Positions 24,015 to 32,566 of a DNA stretch of 64,000 bases are shown here, piece after piece (position 1 is the first letter of the stretch; every line of letters starts with the position of its first letter). The position numbers and the translations under genes are program-made. The notes beneath the pieces were generated by a model that was given only the letters and a program-made list of their open reading frames with translations, did no database searches and was not told the DNA's origin. Origin of the DNA: Prauserella halophila. Its GTDB lineage: Bacteria; Actinomycetota; Actinomycetes; Mycobacteriales; Pseudonocardiaceae. The stretch spans positions 182,283-246,282 of the forward strand of contig NZ_JAMTCQ010000012.1 of the NCBI RefSeq assembly GCF_024171895.1, read 5' to 3'.

Positions 24015-26066
24015 ATGAGCACGCAGGGCGGCGACGCTACCGATACACCCACAGCAGCCACCACCTCCGCGGCAGCGGGCACGTCCGGCGGAACGGGCAC
24101 CGCTCCCGAAGTCGTGTGGACGCCGACGCCGGAGCAGGTCGAGCGCACGCGCGTGGCGGATTTCCGCCGCTGGCTGGCCGGCGAGCGCGGCGTGACGACG
24201 AAGGATTACGCGCAGCTGCACGAGTTCTCGACGACGTCGCTGGGCGACTTCTGGTCCGCGGTCGCCGAGTACCTGGGTGTGATCTGGCACGACGAGCCCG
24301 GCCGGGTGCTGTCGGGGCCGGAGATGCCGGGCGCGACGTGGTTCGCGGGCGGCACGCTGAACTACGCCGAGCACGCCCTGACCGGCGGTGTCGCGGGTGC
24401 GGCGAAGGCCGACGACGAGGTCGCGGTGATCTTCGCCAGGGAGGACGGCCTCGAGCGGGATCTGACGTACGGCGAGCTGCGCGCCCGGGTGGCGGCGGCG
24501 CGCGCGGGCCTGATCGAACTGGGTGTCGGCAAGGGCGACCGTGTGGTGGCGCTGGCGCCGAACTGTCCGCAGACCCTGGTGGCGTTCCTGGCCGCGGCGA
24601 GCCTGGGTGCGATCTGGTCGTCGTGTTCGCCGGACTTCGGGGTGCGCGCGGTGGCCGACCGGTTCACGCAGATCGAGCCGAAGGTGCTGATCGCGGTCAA
24701 CGGCTACCGCTACAACGGGCGGGCTTTCGACATCCGCCCGACCGTCGAGGAGCTGCACGGACAGTTGCCGGGGCTGGGCGCGACGGTGCTGATCGACTAC
24801 GAGGACGGCGGCACCATGCCCGGTACGCGGGGCTGGGACGAGCTGCTGGCCGCCCACGAGGGCGCCGAGCTCGCCTTCGACGCCGTCGAGTTCGACCATC
24901 CGCTGTGGATCCTGTACTCGTCGGGCACGACCGGCCTGCCGAAGGGCATCGTGCAGGGCCACGGCGGCATCACGCTCGAACACCTGAAGGCCCTCGCGCT
25001 GCAGCAGGACCTGGGCGCGGGCGAACGGTTCTTCTGGTTCACCACGACCGGCTGGATGATGTGGAACTTCCTGATCTCCGGCCTGCTCGTGGGGTCGACG
25101 GTGGTGCTGTACGACGGCAGTCCCGGATACCCGGATCTGGGCGCGCTGTGGCGGTTGTCGGCGAGGCGCGGCGTGACGGTGTTCGGCACGTCGGCGCCGT
25201 TCGTGCAGACCTGCCTGAAGGCGCATCTGAGGCCGGCCGACGAGCTGGACCTGTCGGCGCTGCGGGCGATCGGCTCGACGGGAGCGCCGCTGTCGGAGGA
25301 GGGCTTCCGGTGGATCGCCGACGCGATCGGACCGGACGTGCAGATCTGTTCGGTGTCCGGCGGGACGGACCTGTGCACGGCGTTCGTCGGGCCGGCGCCG
25401 GACGTGCCGGTGTGGTTGGGTGAGCTCTCGTGCCGGAGCCTCGGTGCGGCGGTGCAGGCCTACGACGACAGCGGGCGCGCGGTCGTCGACGAGGTGGGCG
25501 AGCTGGTGGTCACCGAGCCGATGCCGTCGATGCCGGTGATGTTCTGGAACGACCCCGACGGCAGCAGGCTGCGGGCGGCGTACTTCGAGGATTTCCCCGG
25601 CGTGTGGCGGCACGGCGACTGGATCAAGATCACCAGGCGCGGGTCGGCCGTCATCTACGGCCGCAGCGACTCGACGCTCAACCGCGGCGGCGTGCGGATG
25701 GGCACCGCGGAGTTCTACCGCGTCGTCGAGAGCTACGACGCGGTCGTGGACTCGCTGGTGATCGACACGTCGGCAGCGGGCGAGGACGGCGAACTGCTGT
25801 GCTTCCTCGTGCTCGCCGAGGACGTCTCGCTGGAGGACCTGGAACCGGACCTGCGGAAACAGCTGCGCGGCGCGCTCTCGCCGAGGCACGTGCCGGACCG
25901 GTTCGTGGTGGTCGACGCCGTTCCCCGAACGCTGAACGGGAAGAAGTGCGAGGTGCCGGTGAAGAAGATCCTCTCCGGTGCCGACCCGGACCGTGCCGTG
26001 TCCCGCGACGCCCTGGCCAACCCGGATTCGTTGACCCCCTTCGTCGAGTACGCCGAACGCTCCTGA
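24015..26066 (+). CDS. aacS: Acetoacetate-CoA ligase (acetoacetyl-CoA synthetase)
   Basis: A 683-residue member of the ANL superfamily that activates acetoacetate to acetoacetyl-CoA with ATP. Signatures are the N-terminal LGDFWSAVAEYLGV and TWFAGGTLNYAEHAL typical of AacS, the P-loop YSSGTTGLPKGI near residue 300, the adenine-binding SVSGGTDLCTAFVG, and the C-terminal RTLNGKKCEVPVKK with the catalytic, acetylation-prone lysine. Roughly 35 low-complexity residues precede the family start. It lets the cell use ketone bodies or acetoacetate from leucine and fat breakdown. It begins 10 bases after espG, although a functional link with ESX is not expected. Confidence 0.93.
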   Translation: MSTQGGDATDTPTAATTSAAAGTSGGTGTAPEVVWTPTPEQVERTRVADFRRWLAGERGVTTKDYAQLHEFSTTSLGDFWSAVAEYLGVIWHDEPGRVLSGPEMPGATWFAGGTLNYAEHALTGGVAGAAKADDEVAVIFAREDGLERDLTYGELRARVAAARAGLIELGVGKGDRVVALAPNCPQTLVAFLAAASLGAIWSSCSPDFGVRAVADRFTQIEPKVLIAVNGYRYNGRAFDIRPTVEELHGQLPGLGATVLIDYEDGGTMPGTRGWDELLAAHEGAELAFDAVEFDHPLWILYSSGTTGLPKGIVQGHGGITLEHLKALALQQDLGAGERFFWFTTTGWMMWNFLISGLLVGSTVVLYDGSPGYPDLGALWRLSARRGVTVFGTSAPFVQTCLKAHLRPADELDLSALRAIGSTGAPLSEEGFRWIADAIGPDVQICSVSGGTDLCTAFVGPAPDVPVWLGELSCRSLGAAVQAYDDSGRAVVDEVGELVVTEPMPSMPVMFWNDPDGSRLRAAYFEDFPGVWRHGDWIKITRRGSAVIYGRSDSTLNRGGVRMGTAEFYRVVESYDAVVDSLVIDTSAAGEDGELLCFLVLAEDVSLEDLEPDLRKQLRGALSPRHVPDRFVVVDAVPRTLNGKKCEVPVKKILSGADPDRAVSRDALANPDSLTPFVEYAERS

Positions 26067-26070
26067 CCCG

Positions 26071-26154
26071 CGTGTTGCGCCCTCGGGGGTGAGTGTTGTG
26101 CTCTCCGGGGCGCGTGTTGCGCCGTCCGGGGTCCGTGTTGCGCATTCGGGCGCC
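26071..26154. repeat. 21-bp tandem repeats (four copies)
   Basis: Units start at exactly 21-bp intervals (26071, 26092, 26113, 26134). Each opens with a GTGTTGCGC-like core and ends in a G-rich TCCGGGG-like part, with a few substitutions. They directly follow the AacS stop codon. Confidence 0.85.
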
Positions 26155-26436
26155 GAGCGGGCGGCAGGTGGGTACGGCGGGACCCCGCCTCCGGATCGGG
26201 TCCCGCCGTGCGTGCCGCGGCTGCCCGTTGGTGCGGCGACGTCGGCTGCGCCGGACGTGCCCGTGCTCGTGGCCGACCCGTGGAGGTGCGCCGCTGAGCC
26301 TGCACGGGGCGCATCCGCGGGCAGCGGTCACGCAGGTCATAGAGGTGACGGTGCGGTCACCTGCGCGAGAGGGGGGTGGCTGGAAGTTCGGTGAGGGGCA
26401 TGCGTAAACTATGACGGCAGTGGTCGCGACGACCCG

Positions 26437-26526
26437 GGAGGCTTCGCCTAGTCCGGTCTATGGCGCCGCACTGCTAATGCGGTTGGGAGTGACCCTCCCT
26501 CGCGGGTTCAAATCCCGCAGCCTCCG
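26437..26526 (+). tRNA. tRNA-Ser (anticodon GCT)
   Basis: A 90-nt class II tRNA. The acceptor GGAGGCT pairs with AGCCTCC and G is the discriminator. The anticodon loop CTGCTAA sits in the CCGCA/TGCGG stem. A long variable arm and the T-arm GCGGGTTCAAATCCCGC are present. No encoded CCA. Confidence 0.96.
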
Positions 26527-26529
26527 CTG

Positions 26530-26551
26530 ACACTCGGTCCACCCTGAGTGT
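26530..26551 (+). terminator. Hairpin between the two tRNA genes
   Basis: ACACTC (26530-26535) pairs with GAGTGT (26546-26551), four bases after tRNA-Ser(GCT), followed by TTGG. A second hairpin CCCGAC/GTCGGG (26556-26572) follows. Confidence 0.6.
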
Positions 26552-26578
26552 TGGTCCCGACAACCCGTCGGGTACAAT
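26551..26578 (+). promoter_or_regulatory. Promoter of tRNA-Arg
   Basis: TTGGTC (26551-26556) and TACAAT (26573-26578) are 16 bp apart. The -10 box ends 10 bases before the tRNA 5' end. Confidence 0.65.
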
Positions 26579-26588
26579 CGAAAATGAC

Positions 26589-26661
26589 GCGCCTGTAGCT
26601 CAACGGATAGAGCATCTGACTACGGATCAGAAGGTTTGGGGTTCGAATCCCTACAGGCGCA
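26589..26661 (+). tRNA. tRNA-Arg (anticodon ACG)
   Basis: A 73-nt tRNA. The acceptor GCGCCTG pairs with CAGGCGC and A is the discriminator; CCA is encoded at 26662-26664. The anticodon loop CTACGGA sits in the TCTGA/TCAGA stem. The T-arm is GGGGTTCGAATCCCT. The arginine tRNA sits at the left edge of a gene-poor stretch followed by catabolic islands, a common insertion context. Confidence 0.97.
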
Positions 26662-26756
26662 CCACGGTTTTTCCTGCTCACAGCCATGCCGACGATGTCG
26701 GCATGGCTGTTTCTGTTGGTGTGTCCCTGTAGTTGTAGGGCTGCGCTGGTGGCGGT

Positions 26757-26843
26757 ATAGAGACGCCCGCGCGCGGGGTTTGTGTCATGGCATCGCCGAT
26801 CGGGCGAGGCCGGGACATAGAGACGCCCGCGCGCGGGGTTTGT
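26757..26843. repeat. Pair of 27-bp direct repeats, 60 bp apart
   Basis: Identical 27-bp copies at 26757-26783 and 26817-26843 start ATAGAGACGCCC and end GGGGTTTGT. They lie about 100 bases downstream of tRNA-Arg in a region without genes. Confidence 0.9.
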
Positions 26844-27436
26844 TGCGGCTGCGCGGGTGTGGCGGGCCTGCGGTTCGTGAGACCACGTGTCGTGGCGGTG
26901 GGTGTTGGTGTTCGAACGGTGCTCCGGCCCGGGGTGGACGTATCGCCGGTTGGCTGGTCTTCCCTGTTGATCCACTTCGTTGCAAATTTCGCAGCGTGCT
27001 TGTCGCGGTGACGTTGGGCGGCTTTCCTGGCTAACAGGACGTTGGCGACCGAGCGCGCCTTGCCGGGCGGGTGACTGGGCTAGCCCAGAACCATCTGTGT
27101 ACGAGCCTGCCCCTCGGGCCATCACTGCCGCTTGCTGGCATGTGCGTGCCGCACTGGGCTATTGGTGAGCGCAGTCCATTCGCCGCCCGGCGGAGTCCTC
27201 AGATCTCGATGGCATGGAAGGTTGCGCTGGTGGCCGGGTCGCGCTGTCGTTGCCGGATGGTGGGTGGTTGGCACGTTCGTCAGTGGGCGTGGTTGATGTC
27301 TTTCAGCCAGGTTCGGACGGTCGTGTTGTGTTGGCCGAGGCGGGTTTGGCGTTGGCGGCAGTGGTCGGCGCGTTCGCTTTCAGTGCCACGAAGCATCTGA
27401 GTCGTCGCCGGGTCGCCAGCCACAACTGACCGGCCG
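26844..27436. other. Gene-poor, lower-GC stretch downstream of tRNA-Arg
   Basis: No convincing intact gene. Codon pattern and GC are unlike the flanking genes. One short frame (27214-27429, plus) ends in a hydrophobic stretch followed by KHLSRRR and might be a fragment of a membrane protein. I read the region as eroded remains of an insertion at the tRNA. Confidence 0.45.
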
Positions 27437-27535
27437 GCTGATCGGGTCGCCGAAGACATCATGCGGCGGATCGACACCGGAGAATGGCCACCCGGGGCGT
27501 GCTTGCCGGTGCGATCAGCGCTGCGCGGCGAGTAC
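27437..27535 (+). pseudogene. Remnant of a GntR-family helix-turn-helix
   Basis: The frame reads DRVAEDIMRRIDTGEWPPGA then LPVRSALRGEYV, which follows the start of a GntR winged helix (VAxxIxxxIxxGxxxPGxxLPSExxLxxEYxVSR). After this the match stops, no ribosome-binding site or start precedes it, and neighbouring frames continue with no homology. KorSA-type GntR regulators are common on actinomycete integrative elements, so this could be an element relic. Confidence 0.4.
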
Positions 27536-27617
27536 GTGCACGGCCGAGGCGATCAAGGACGCGCTGATCACGCCGCTATGCCGCCATGTTCGGCACGTTG
27601 GAAACGGACCCCAGAAA

Positions 27618-27632
27618 TTGAATCCAATTCAA
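27618..27632. promoter_or_regulatory. Operator copy 1 for the TetR regulator
   Basis: TTGAATCCAATTCAA is a perfect 6-bp-arm dyad just upstream of the -35 box. The same dyad with a different centre occurs 60 bp further on. Confidence 0.7.
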
Positions 27633-27640
27633 GACATCCC

Positions 27641-27670
27641 TTGACGGGGCAGGCTGCCGGAACCTAGCCT
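27641..27670 (+). promoter_or_regulatory. Promoter of the TetR/BVMO operon
   Basis: TTGACG (27641-27646) and TAGCCT (27665-27670) are 18 bp apart, framed by the two TTGAAT-N3-ATTCAA operators. Confidence 0.6.
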
Positions 27671-27677
27671 CAAGTTA

Positions 27678-27692
27678 TTGAATCTGATTCAA
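27678..27692. promoter_or_regulatory. Operator copy 2 for the TetR regulator
   Basis: TTGAATCTGATTCAA, a perfect 6-bp-arm dyad, lies just past the -10 box and 15 bases before the TetR start, where a bound repressor would block transcription. Confidence 0.7.
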
Positions 27693-27706
27693 GACCTGGA
27701 GTGGTG

Positions 27707-28387
27707 ATGGTTGTCAATCGGCGCGGTGAGGCGTCTCGTTCCGCGCTGCTGGCCGCGGGCAAGACCGCGTTCAGCAGCCGTCGGTACGAAGAGGTCTCGA
27801 TCGTGGACTTGGCGCGCGAGCTCGGCGTGGCGGCCGGCTCGATCAGCTACCACTTCGGTGGCAAGCGGGGCTTCTACTTGGCCGTGCTCGAGGCTGCGGC
27901 AGACGAGTTCTGGGGCGATCTGCTGGCGATGCGCGGTCCCGCGCTGGACCGGTTGAGTCGCGGTGTCGACAGGTTGCTCGATGAGGCGGTGCAGCAGCCG
28001 GCGTCGTTCGAGGCGCTGATCGCTGATGTCGCCGATGTCGAGGTCCGCCAGATTCGTGAGCGGCATCGGGGTCAGCTGGCCGATGCGTTGGCCGTCGAGA
28101 TGACCGGTTCGAGTTCGTCGGCGGTATTGCGCGCGGCGATCAGCGGGTTCCTGTCTTTCGTCGAGGGGTTGGTGTTGCATTGGCTGCACACCGACGAGAT
28201 CACTCGTGTCCAGGTCAAGGATCTGATCATGGGCAACTTCTTCGGTGCCGCGATGAGCGCGTTGCGGGTCGATCCCGATATCGAACTTACCCAGCGAGCC
28301 ATCGATGCCGCGCTCTCGGATGCGCACGGCTTTGGCCTGTTTGCGGGTTCCCCGGGCGTTTTCCATCAAGCCGAAACACCGGAGTGA
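27707..28387 (+). CDS. TetR-family transcriptional regulator
   Basis: A 226-residue repressor with the TetR helix-turn-helix at residues about 10-55 (LLAAGKTAFSSRRYEEVSI, ELGVAAGSISYHFGGKRGFY) and a ligand-binding C-terminal domain. ATG 27707 has GGAG at proper distance; upstream GTGs at 27701 and 27704 lack one. It is the first gene of a six-gene plus-strand operon; the next start follows six bases after its stop. Two copies of TTGAAT-N3-ATTCAA flank the promoter, so it probably represses its own operon and is released by a pathway intermediate, perhaps an acyl-CoA or ketone. Confidence 0.9.
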   Translation: MVVNRRGEASRSALLAAGKTAFSSRRYEEVSIVDLARELGVAAGSISYHFGGKRGFYLAVLEAAADEFWGDLLAMRGPALDRLSRGVDRLLDEAVQQPASFEALIADVADVEVRQIRERHRGQLADALAVEMTGSSSSAVLRAAISGFLSFVEGLVLHWLHTDEITRVQVKDLIMGNFFGAAMSALRVDPDIELTQRAIDAALSDAHGFGLFAGSPGVFHQAETPE

Positions 28388-28393
28388 TCACTG

Positions 28394-29377
28394 ATGTCTG
28401 CAATTCTGCCCACCGGTCCGTCGCGTATCGTCGGCACCCCGGTCGCACGGGCGCTGGCTTGGCTGATCGGGCCGCGGGGATTGCGCGATCAGGCCACTCT
28501 GCGCCGCGAGATACAGGGCAAGGTCGTCGTGATCACCGGAGCGTCTTTCGGGGTCGGCGAGGCGACGGCGAAATGGTTTGCCGGTGCCGGTGCACGGGTT
28601 GTCCTCGCCGCGCGGTCGGTTGATCGGTTGAGTGAGGTTTCCGACGAGATCGCCGCCGCCGGTGGTGAGGCCTACTCGTATCCGCTCGACCTGACGAGCG
28701 AGGATTCGGTGCGCGAATTCGCCGATGCGGTTCTGTGTGACTTCGATGGCGTCGACGTACTGATTCACAACGCGGGCAAGTCGCTGCGGCGCTCGATCCA
28801 CCTGTCCTACGACCGGCCCAAGGACATCACCGCCACCACCGGCGCGAACTACCTGGGACCGATGCGGCTGACCCTGGCACTGCTGCCCGGTATGCGCGAG
28901 CGCGGCAGTGGCCATATCGTCAACATCTCGACGGTCGGCATCATGTTCCCCGTCGCGCCGAAGTGGAGTTTCTACCTGTCGTCGAAGCTGGCCTTCGACT
29001 GGTGGATGCGAGCGGTAGGCGCCGAAGCCCGTGCCGACGGCGTCACCTTGACCACCTTCTACGGCGGCCTGCTGCACACCAGGATGAGCGCGCCCAGCCG
29101 CTGGATGCGGGTGCTGCCGGGGCAGACTTCGCAGGACGCGGCCAAAGTGCTGGCCAAAGCCGTGGTGAACAAGCCGCGCACGATGACCCCGCTCTACGGC
29201 TTCCCGTCGGCGATCCTGGTGACGCTGCTGCGGCTGCCGCTCGAAGTGCTGGTGGAACGGATCTTCCGCAATCTCGGTGATACTCAGGCCTCGCTGTCGC
29301 GGCTGCGACCCGCCGCCGTTTCGCCACCGGTTGCGTCCGTCGGCGACAAGGCGGAGGTGGCCAGCGGTGCGCGCTGA
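28394..29377 (+). CDS. Short-chain dehydrogenase/reductase (first of two in the BVMO operon)
   Basis: A 327-residue classical SDR with a 40-residue N-terminal extension. It has the nucleotide motif TGASFGVG (48-55), NAG at 126-128 in VLIHNAGKS, active-site Ser179, and Tyr194-x3-Lys198 in FYLSSKLAF. The C-terminal tail contains hydrophobic helices (LVTLLRLPLEVLVERIF) that may hold it to the membrane, as in fatty alcohol or sterol dehydrogenases. Together with the monooxygenase and ligase it would oxidise an alcohol to a ketone or aldehyde. It overlaps the ligase gene start by 11 bases. Confidence 0.88.
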   Translation: MSAILPTGPSRIVGTPVARALAWLIGPRGLRDQATLRREIQGKVVVITGASFGVGEATAKWFAGAGARVVLAARSVDRLSEVSDEIAAAGGEAYSYPLDLTSEDSVREFADAVLCDFDGVDVLIHNAGKSLRRSIHLSYDRPKDITATTGANYLGPMRLTLALLPGMRERGSGHIVNISTVGIMFPVAPKWSFYLSSKLAFDWWMRAVGAEARADGVTLTTFYGGLLHTRMSAPSRWMRVLPGQTSQDAAKVLAKAVVNKPRTMTPLYGFPSAILVTLLRLPLEVLVERIFRNLGDTQASLSRLRPAAVSPPVASVGDKAEVASGAR

Positions 29378-31019
29378 TCTTCGACACGGCCTCCGGCAGT
29401 GGGGTTCGGCACTGCCCGCGATCGCGAAGTCGGGAATGCTCGCACCGGTCGGCCCGCGCAAGGCGGCGGCCCTGGCCCGCAGCTTCTACCGATACGGGCC
29501 GACCCCGGCGATGTTGCTGGCGGCGACGGCGATCCGCCACCCGGACAAGGTCGCGATCATCGACGACGCCGGGGAGCTGACCTACCGGCAGCTGCAAGGG
29601 CGTGCCGAAGCGATCGCGGCCGCGCTGTTCGCGGCCACGGCGACGCCCCCCAGATCAGTGGGCATCCTCTGCCGCAACCATCGCGGGTTCGCCGAGGCGC
29701 TGGCCGCGGGCGCACAACTCGGCGCAGAACTGATCTTCATCAACACCGAACTCGCACCGGCGCAGTTGCACGCGATCCTGGCCAGGCACCAGCCCGACGT
29801 GCTGATCTACGACGACGAGTACGCTGCCGCCGTCGAGGACGCCTACTATCCGGGGTTGCGGGTGCCGGCCTGGCGTGAACCCAGCGCCGAAACCTCTGCG
29901 CTGCCCAGCCTCGACGACCTCGCCGCGCGCAGTGGTCCGGCACCGCCGCGGGTGCGTGGCACGGTCAAGCTGACCTTGCTGACCTCGGGAACCACGGGAT
30001 TGGCCAAGGGGGTGCCGCGCGCGGTCAAGCCCACTGCGATCGTGCTGTTGGCCGTGACGGCGATGGCGATCGTGCGACTACGCACGACGGACCGGGTCTT
30101 GGTCGCACCGCCGATGTTCCACGGTTTCGGACTGCTCGCTCTACTCGGCCCGCTGGCCTTGGGCGCGACCGCGATCTGCCGCCGCCGATTCGACGCGCAG
30201 ACCGCGCTGGACGATATTGCCCGCCACCGGGTCACGGTGGTGATGGCGGTGCCGGCCATGTTGCAGCGAATGTTGGCCGTGCCCGGTCTTACCGACAACG
30301 CGTCGGCGCGTTCAGCGCTGCGGATCATGGTCACCGGCGCGGCACCGATCGCACCGGCAACGGTGTCGGCGCTGATCGAGGAATTCGGGCCGATTCTGGT
30401 CAACGGCTACGGCTCGACCGAGGCTGGTCTCGTCACTATCGCCACGCCCCAGGACCTCGTTGCCGCACCCGACACGATCGGCCGGACCTTGCTCGGGGTG
30501 TCGGTGCGAATCCTGCGCGCCGACCGAACCGAGGCAGCCACCGGCGAGATCGGTGAGATCTTCGTCCGCAGTGGACTGGAGTACACCGGCTACACCCCCG
30601 ACGCCGCCGCAACGGTGTCGTCGAAGGAGATCCTCGACGGCCACGTCAGCACCGGGGACCTGGGGCACTTCGACGCCGAAGGCCACCTGTTCATCGCTGG
30701 CCGCGCCGACGACATGATCGTCTCCGGCGGAGAGAACGTCTTCCCCGGCGAGGTCGAATACCGTCTCGTCGCGCACCCCGATATCACCGACGCCGTCGTG
30801 ATCGGCGTCGCGGACGCCGAGTTCGGTCAGGTCCTCAACGCGTTCATCGTGCTCGGTTCCGGGGCTGCAACCCCGGCCGATGACGCCCTCAAGCAGCATG
30901 TGCGCCAAGGGCTCGAACGCTACAAGGTGCCCAAACGGTTCATCGTGGTCGACGAGATTCCGCGCAACGCAAGCGGCAAGGTTCTGCGGACGAAACTGCA
31001 CGCCCCGACCGCGCCCTGA
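29367..31019 (+). CDS. Fatty-acyl-CoA synthetase / AMP-ligase (FadD-like)
   Basis: A 550-residue ANL enzyme with the P-loop LLTSGTTGLAKGVP (about residue 208), FHGFGLLALLGPLALGA, NGYGSTEAGLV as the adenine motif, STGDLGHFDAEGHLFIAGRADDMIVSGG, and the C-terminal lysine in NASGKVLRTKL. It likely activates a medium or long-chain acid to its CoA ester for beta-oxidation. The start is GTG 29367, behind GGAGG; the longer frame reads back into the SDR gene. It is the third gene of the TetR-led operon. Confidence 0.9.
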   Translation: MRADLRHGLRQWGSALPAIAKSGMLAPVGPRKAAALARSFYRYGPTPAMLLAATAIRHPDKVAIIDDAGELTYRQLQGRAEAIAAALFAATATPPRSVGILCRNHRGFAEALAAGAQLGAELIFINTELAPAQLHAILARHQPDVLIYDDEYAAAVEDAYYPGLRVPAWREPSAETSALPSLDDLAARSGPAPPRVRGTVKLTLLTSGTTGLAKGVPRAVKPTAIVLLAVTAMAIVRLRTTDRVLVAPPMFHGFGLLALLGPLALGATAICRRRFDAQTALDDIARHRVTVVMAVPAMLQRMLAVPGLTDNASARSALRIMVTGAAPIAPATVSALIEEFGPILVNGYGSTEAGLVTIATPQDLVAAPDTIGRTLLGVSVRILRADRTEAATGEIGEIFVRSGLEYTGYTPDAAATVSSKEILDGHVSTGDLGHFDAEGHLFIAGRADDMIVSGGENVFPGEVEYRLVAHPDITDAVVIGVADAEFGQVLNAFIVLGSGAATPADDALKQHVRQGLERYKVPKRFIVVDEIPRNASGKVLRTKLHAPTAP

Positions 31020-31044
31020 TCCAGCACTTCAGAAAGGCCGGACC

Positions 31045-32547
31045 ATGACTGTGAAGCCATATCGCGAGCCCTCGATCATCATCATCGGTGCCGGCGTCGC
31101 CGGAATCGCCGCCGCGGTGACATTCAAGAAGGCCGGGTTCGAGGATTTCGTTATCCTGGAAAAAGGCTCCGACGTCGGTGGGGTGTGGTTCTGGAATCGC
31201 TATCCGGGACTGACTTGCGATGTGCCCTCGCAGGTGTACCAGTTCGGGTTCGCCCCGAAGGCGGACTGGAGCCGGATCTGGGCCACCGGAGACGAAATCC
31301 AGCGTTATCACGCCGACGTGGTCGAGAAGTTCGGGTTACGCGAGCACTTGCGCCTGGACAGCGAGGTCACCGACGCGGTATTCGACGGGAACCGCTGGGA
31401 CGTCACCGTCGCCGATGGCACCCGACACCGCGCGGACTTCGTCATCGCCGCGACCGGCGTACTGCACCATCCGTTCACCCCCGACATCCCGGGACTGGAC
31501 GAATTTGCCGGTGACACGGTTCACACCGCGCGCTGGAACGACTCGATTGTCACCGAGGGCAAGCGGATCGCGGTGATCGGATCCGGCTCGACCGGTGTGC
31601 AGGTCGTGTCGGCACTACAGCCGGACGCGGCGACACTGACCCAGTTCGCCCGCTCCCCGCAGTGGGTGCTGTGGGCGCCGATGGGATTGCGACAGTCCTC
31701 GCTGGTGACCAAGGTGCTCTCGGCGTTCCCGGCTCTGCGCGATCGGGTCTACGGTGTGTCGCTGTGGGCGTCGGGGATTCTCGCCGACGTCGTCCTGCGT
31801 CCGACCTGGCGGCGCAGACTGGTCCAGCGATTCGCGCGCTGGTCGTTGCGCGCGCAGGTCCGCGACCGGAAGCTGCGCGAAACACTGACCCCCGACTATC
31901 AGCCACTGTGCAAGCGGCAGGTCGTCTCGGGCACCTACTACCAGGCCATCCAGGCAGCCAACGCGGAACTGGTCACCGAAGAGATCACCGAGATCACCCC
32001 GACCGGTATCCGCACCGCCGACGGGCGTGAGCACGAGATCGACCTGATCGTTTTCGCGACCGGGTTCCATCCGCACAACTACATGCGCCCGATGAACCTA
32101 CGTGGCCGCGACGGGTTCACCATCGATCAGGCGTGGGAGAAGGGCCCACGCGCCTACCGCATGTCCGCGATCCCCGGTTTCCCGAACCTGTTCACGGTGC
32201 TCGGGCCGAATTCGCCGACCGGGTCGATCTCGCTGCAGTACGCCGCCGAACTCACCTCCCGCTACATCACCCGCTGGCTCGAGCGTTTCCGGGCCGGTGA
32301 GTTCGACACCGTCGAGGTCACCGAGGATGCCACCACCCGGTTCAACGACGCGGTAGCCGAGGCGATGGGCCCGACCGTGTGGAACACCGGCTGCAACTCC
32401 TGGTACTTCACCGAGCAGAACACCATCGACCTGTGGCCCTTCGACCGCAAGACGATGACCGCGATGCTCACCGAACCCGACGACCACGACTTCCTGATCA
32501 ACCGAAACGCACCCGCGCGCGACTCCGCCGAATCATCGACCCGCTGA
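31045..32547 (+). CDS. Flavin-containing Baeyer-Villiger-type monooxygenase
   Basis: A 500-residue FAD/NADPH monooxygenase. Motifs are the FAD-binding GAGVAG (15-20), the BVMO fingerprint FAGDTVHTARW (154-164, matching FxGxxxHxxxW, followed by Asn instead of the usual Pro or Asp), the NADPH-binding GSGSTG (179-184) and ATGFHPHNYM in the C-terminal half. BVMOs insert oxygen next to a ketone to give an ester or lactone. MymA/EthA-type proteins of mycobacteria are close in domain layout. In this operon an SDR could make the ketone, and the patatin-like hydrolase could open the ester for the FadD-like ligase. Confidence 0.9.
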   Translation: MTVKPYREPSIIIIGAGVAGIAAAVTFKKAGFEDFVILEKGSDVGGVWFWNRYPGLTCDVPSQVYQFGFAPKADWSRIWATGDEIQRYHADVVEKFGLREHLRLDSEVTDAVFDGNRWDVTVADGTRHRADFVIAATGVLHHPFTPDIPGLDEFAGDTVHTARWNDSIVTEGKRIAVIGSGSTGVQVVSALQPDAATLTQFARSPQWVLWAPMGLRQSSLVTKVLSAFPALRDRVYGVSLWASGILADVVLRPTWRRRLVQRFARWSLRAQVRDRKLRETLTPDYQPLCKRQVVSGTYYQAIQAANAELVTEEITEITPTGIRTADGREHEIDLIVFATGFHPHNYMRPMNLRGRDGFTIDQAWEKGPRAYRMSAIPGFPNLFTVLGPNSPTGSISLQYAAELTSRYITRWLERFRAGEFDTVEVTEDATTRFNDAVAEAMGPTVWNTGCNSWYFTEQNTIDLWPFDRKTMTAMLTEPDDHDFLINRNAPARDSAESSTR

Positions 32548-32566
32548 ATCCAGAATGAGGACACAA

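Noticed and set aside
21635-24148. 837-codon minus-strand frame opposite the ESX trio
   Set aside because: Codon-position shadow of GC-rich genes; it crosses three recognisable plus-strand genes and has no family features.
24015-25889. 651-codon minus-strand frame opposite acetoacetyl-CoA synthetase
   Set aside because: Arg/His-rich shadow; the plus strand encodes a complete ANL enzyme.
26757-26843. Direct repeats read as a CRISPR array
   Set aside because: Only two copies of the repeat and a single spacer, with no cas genes in the window; tandem or element-derived repeat is more likely.
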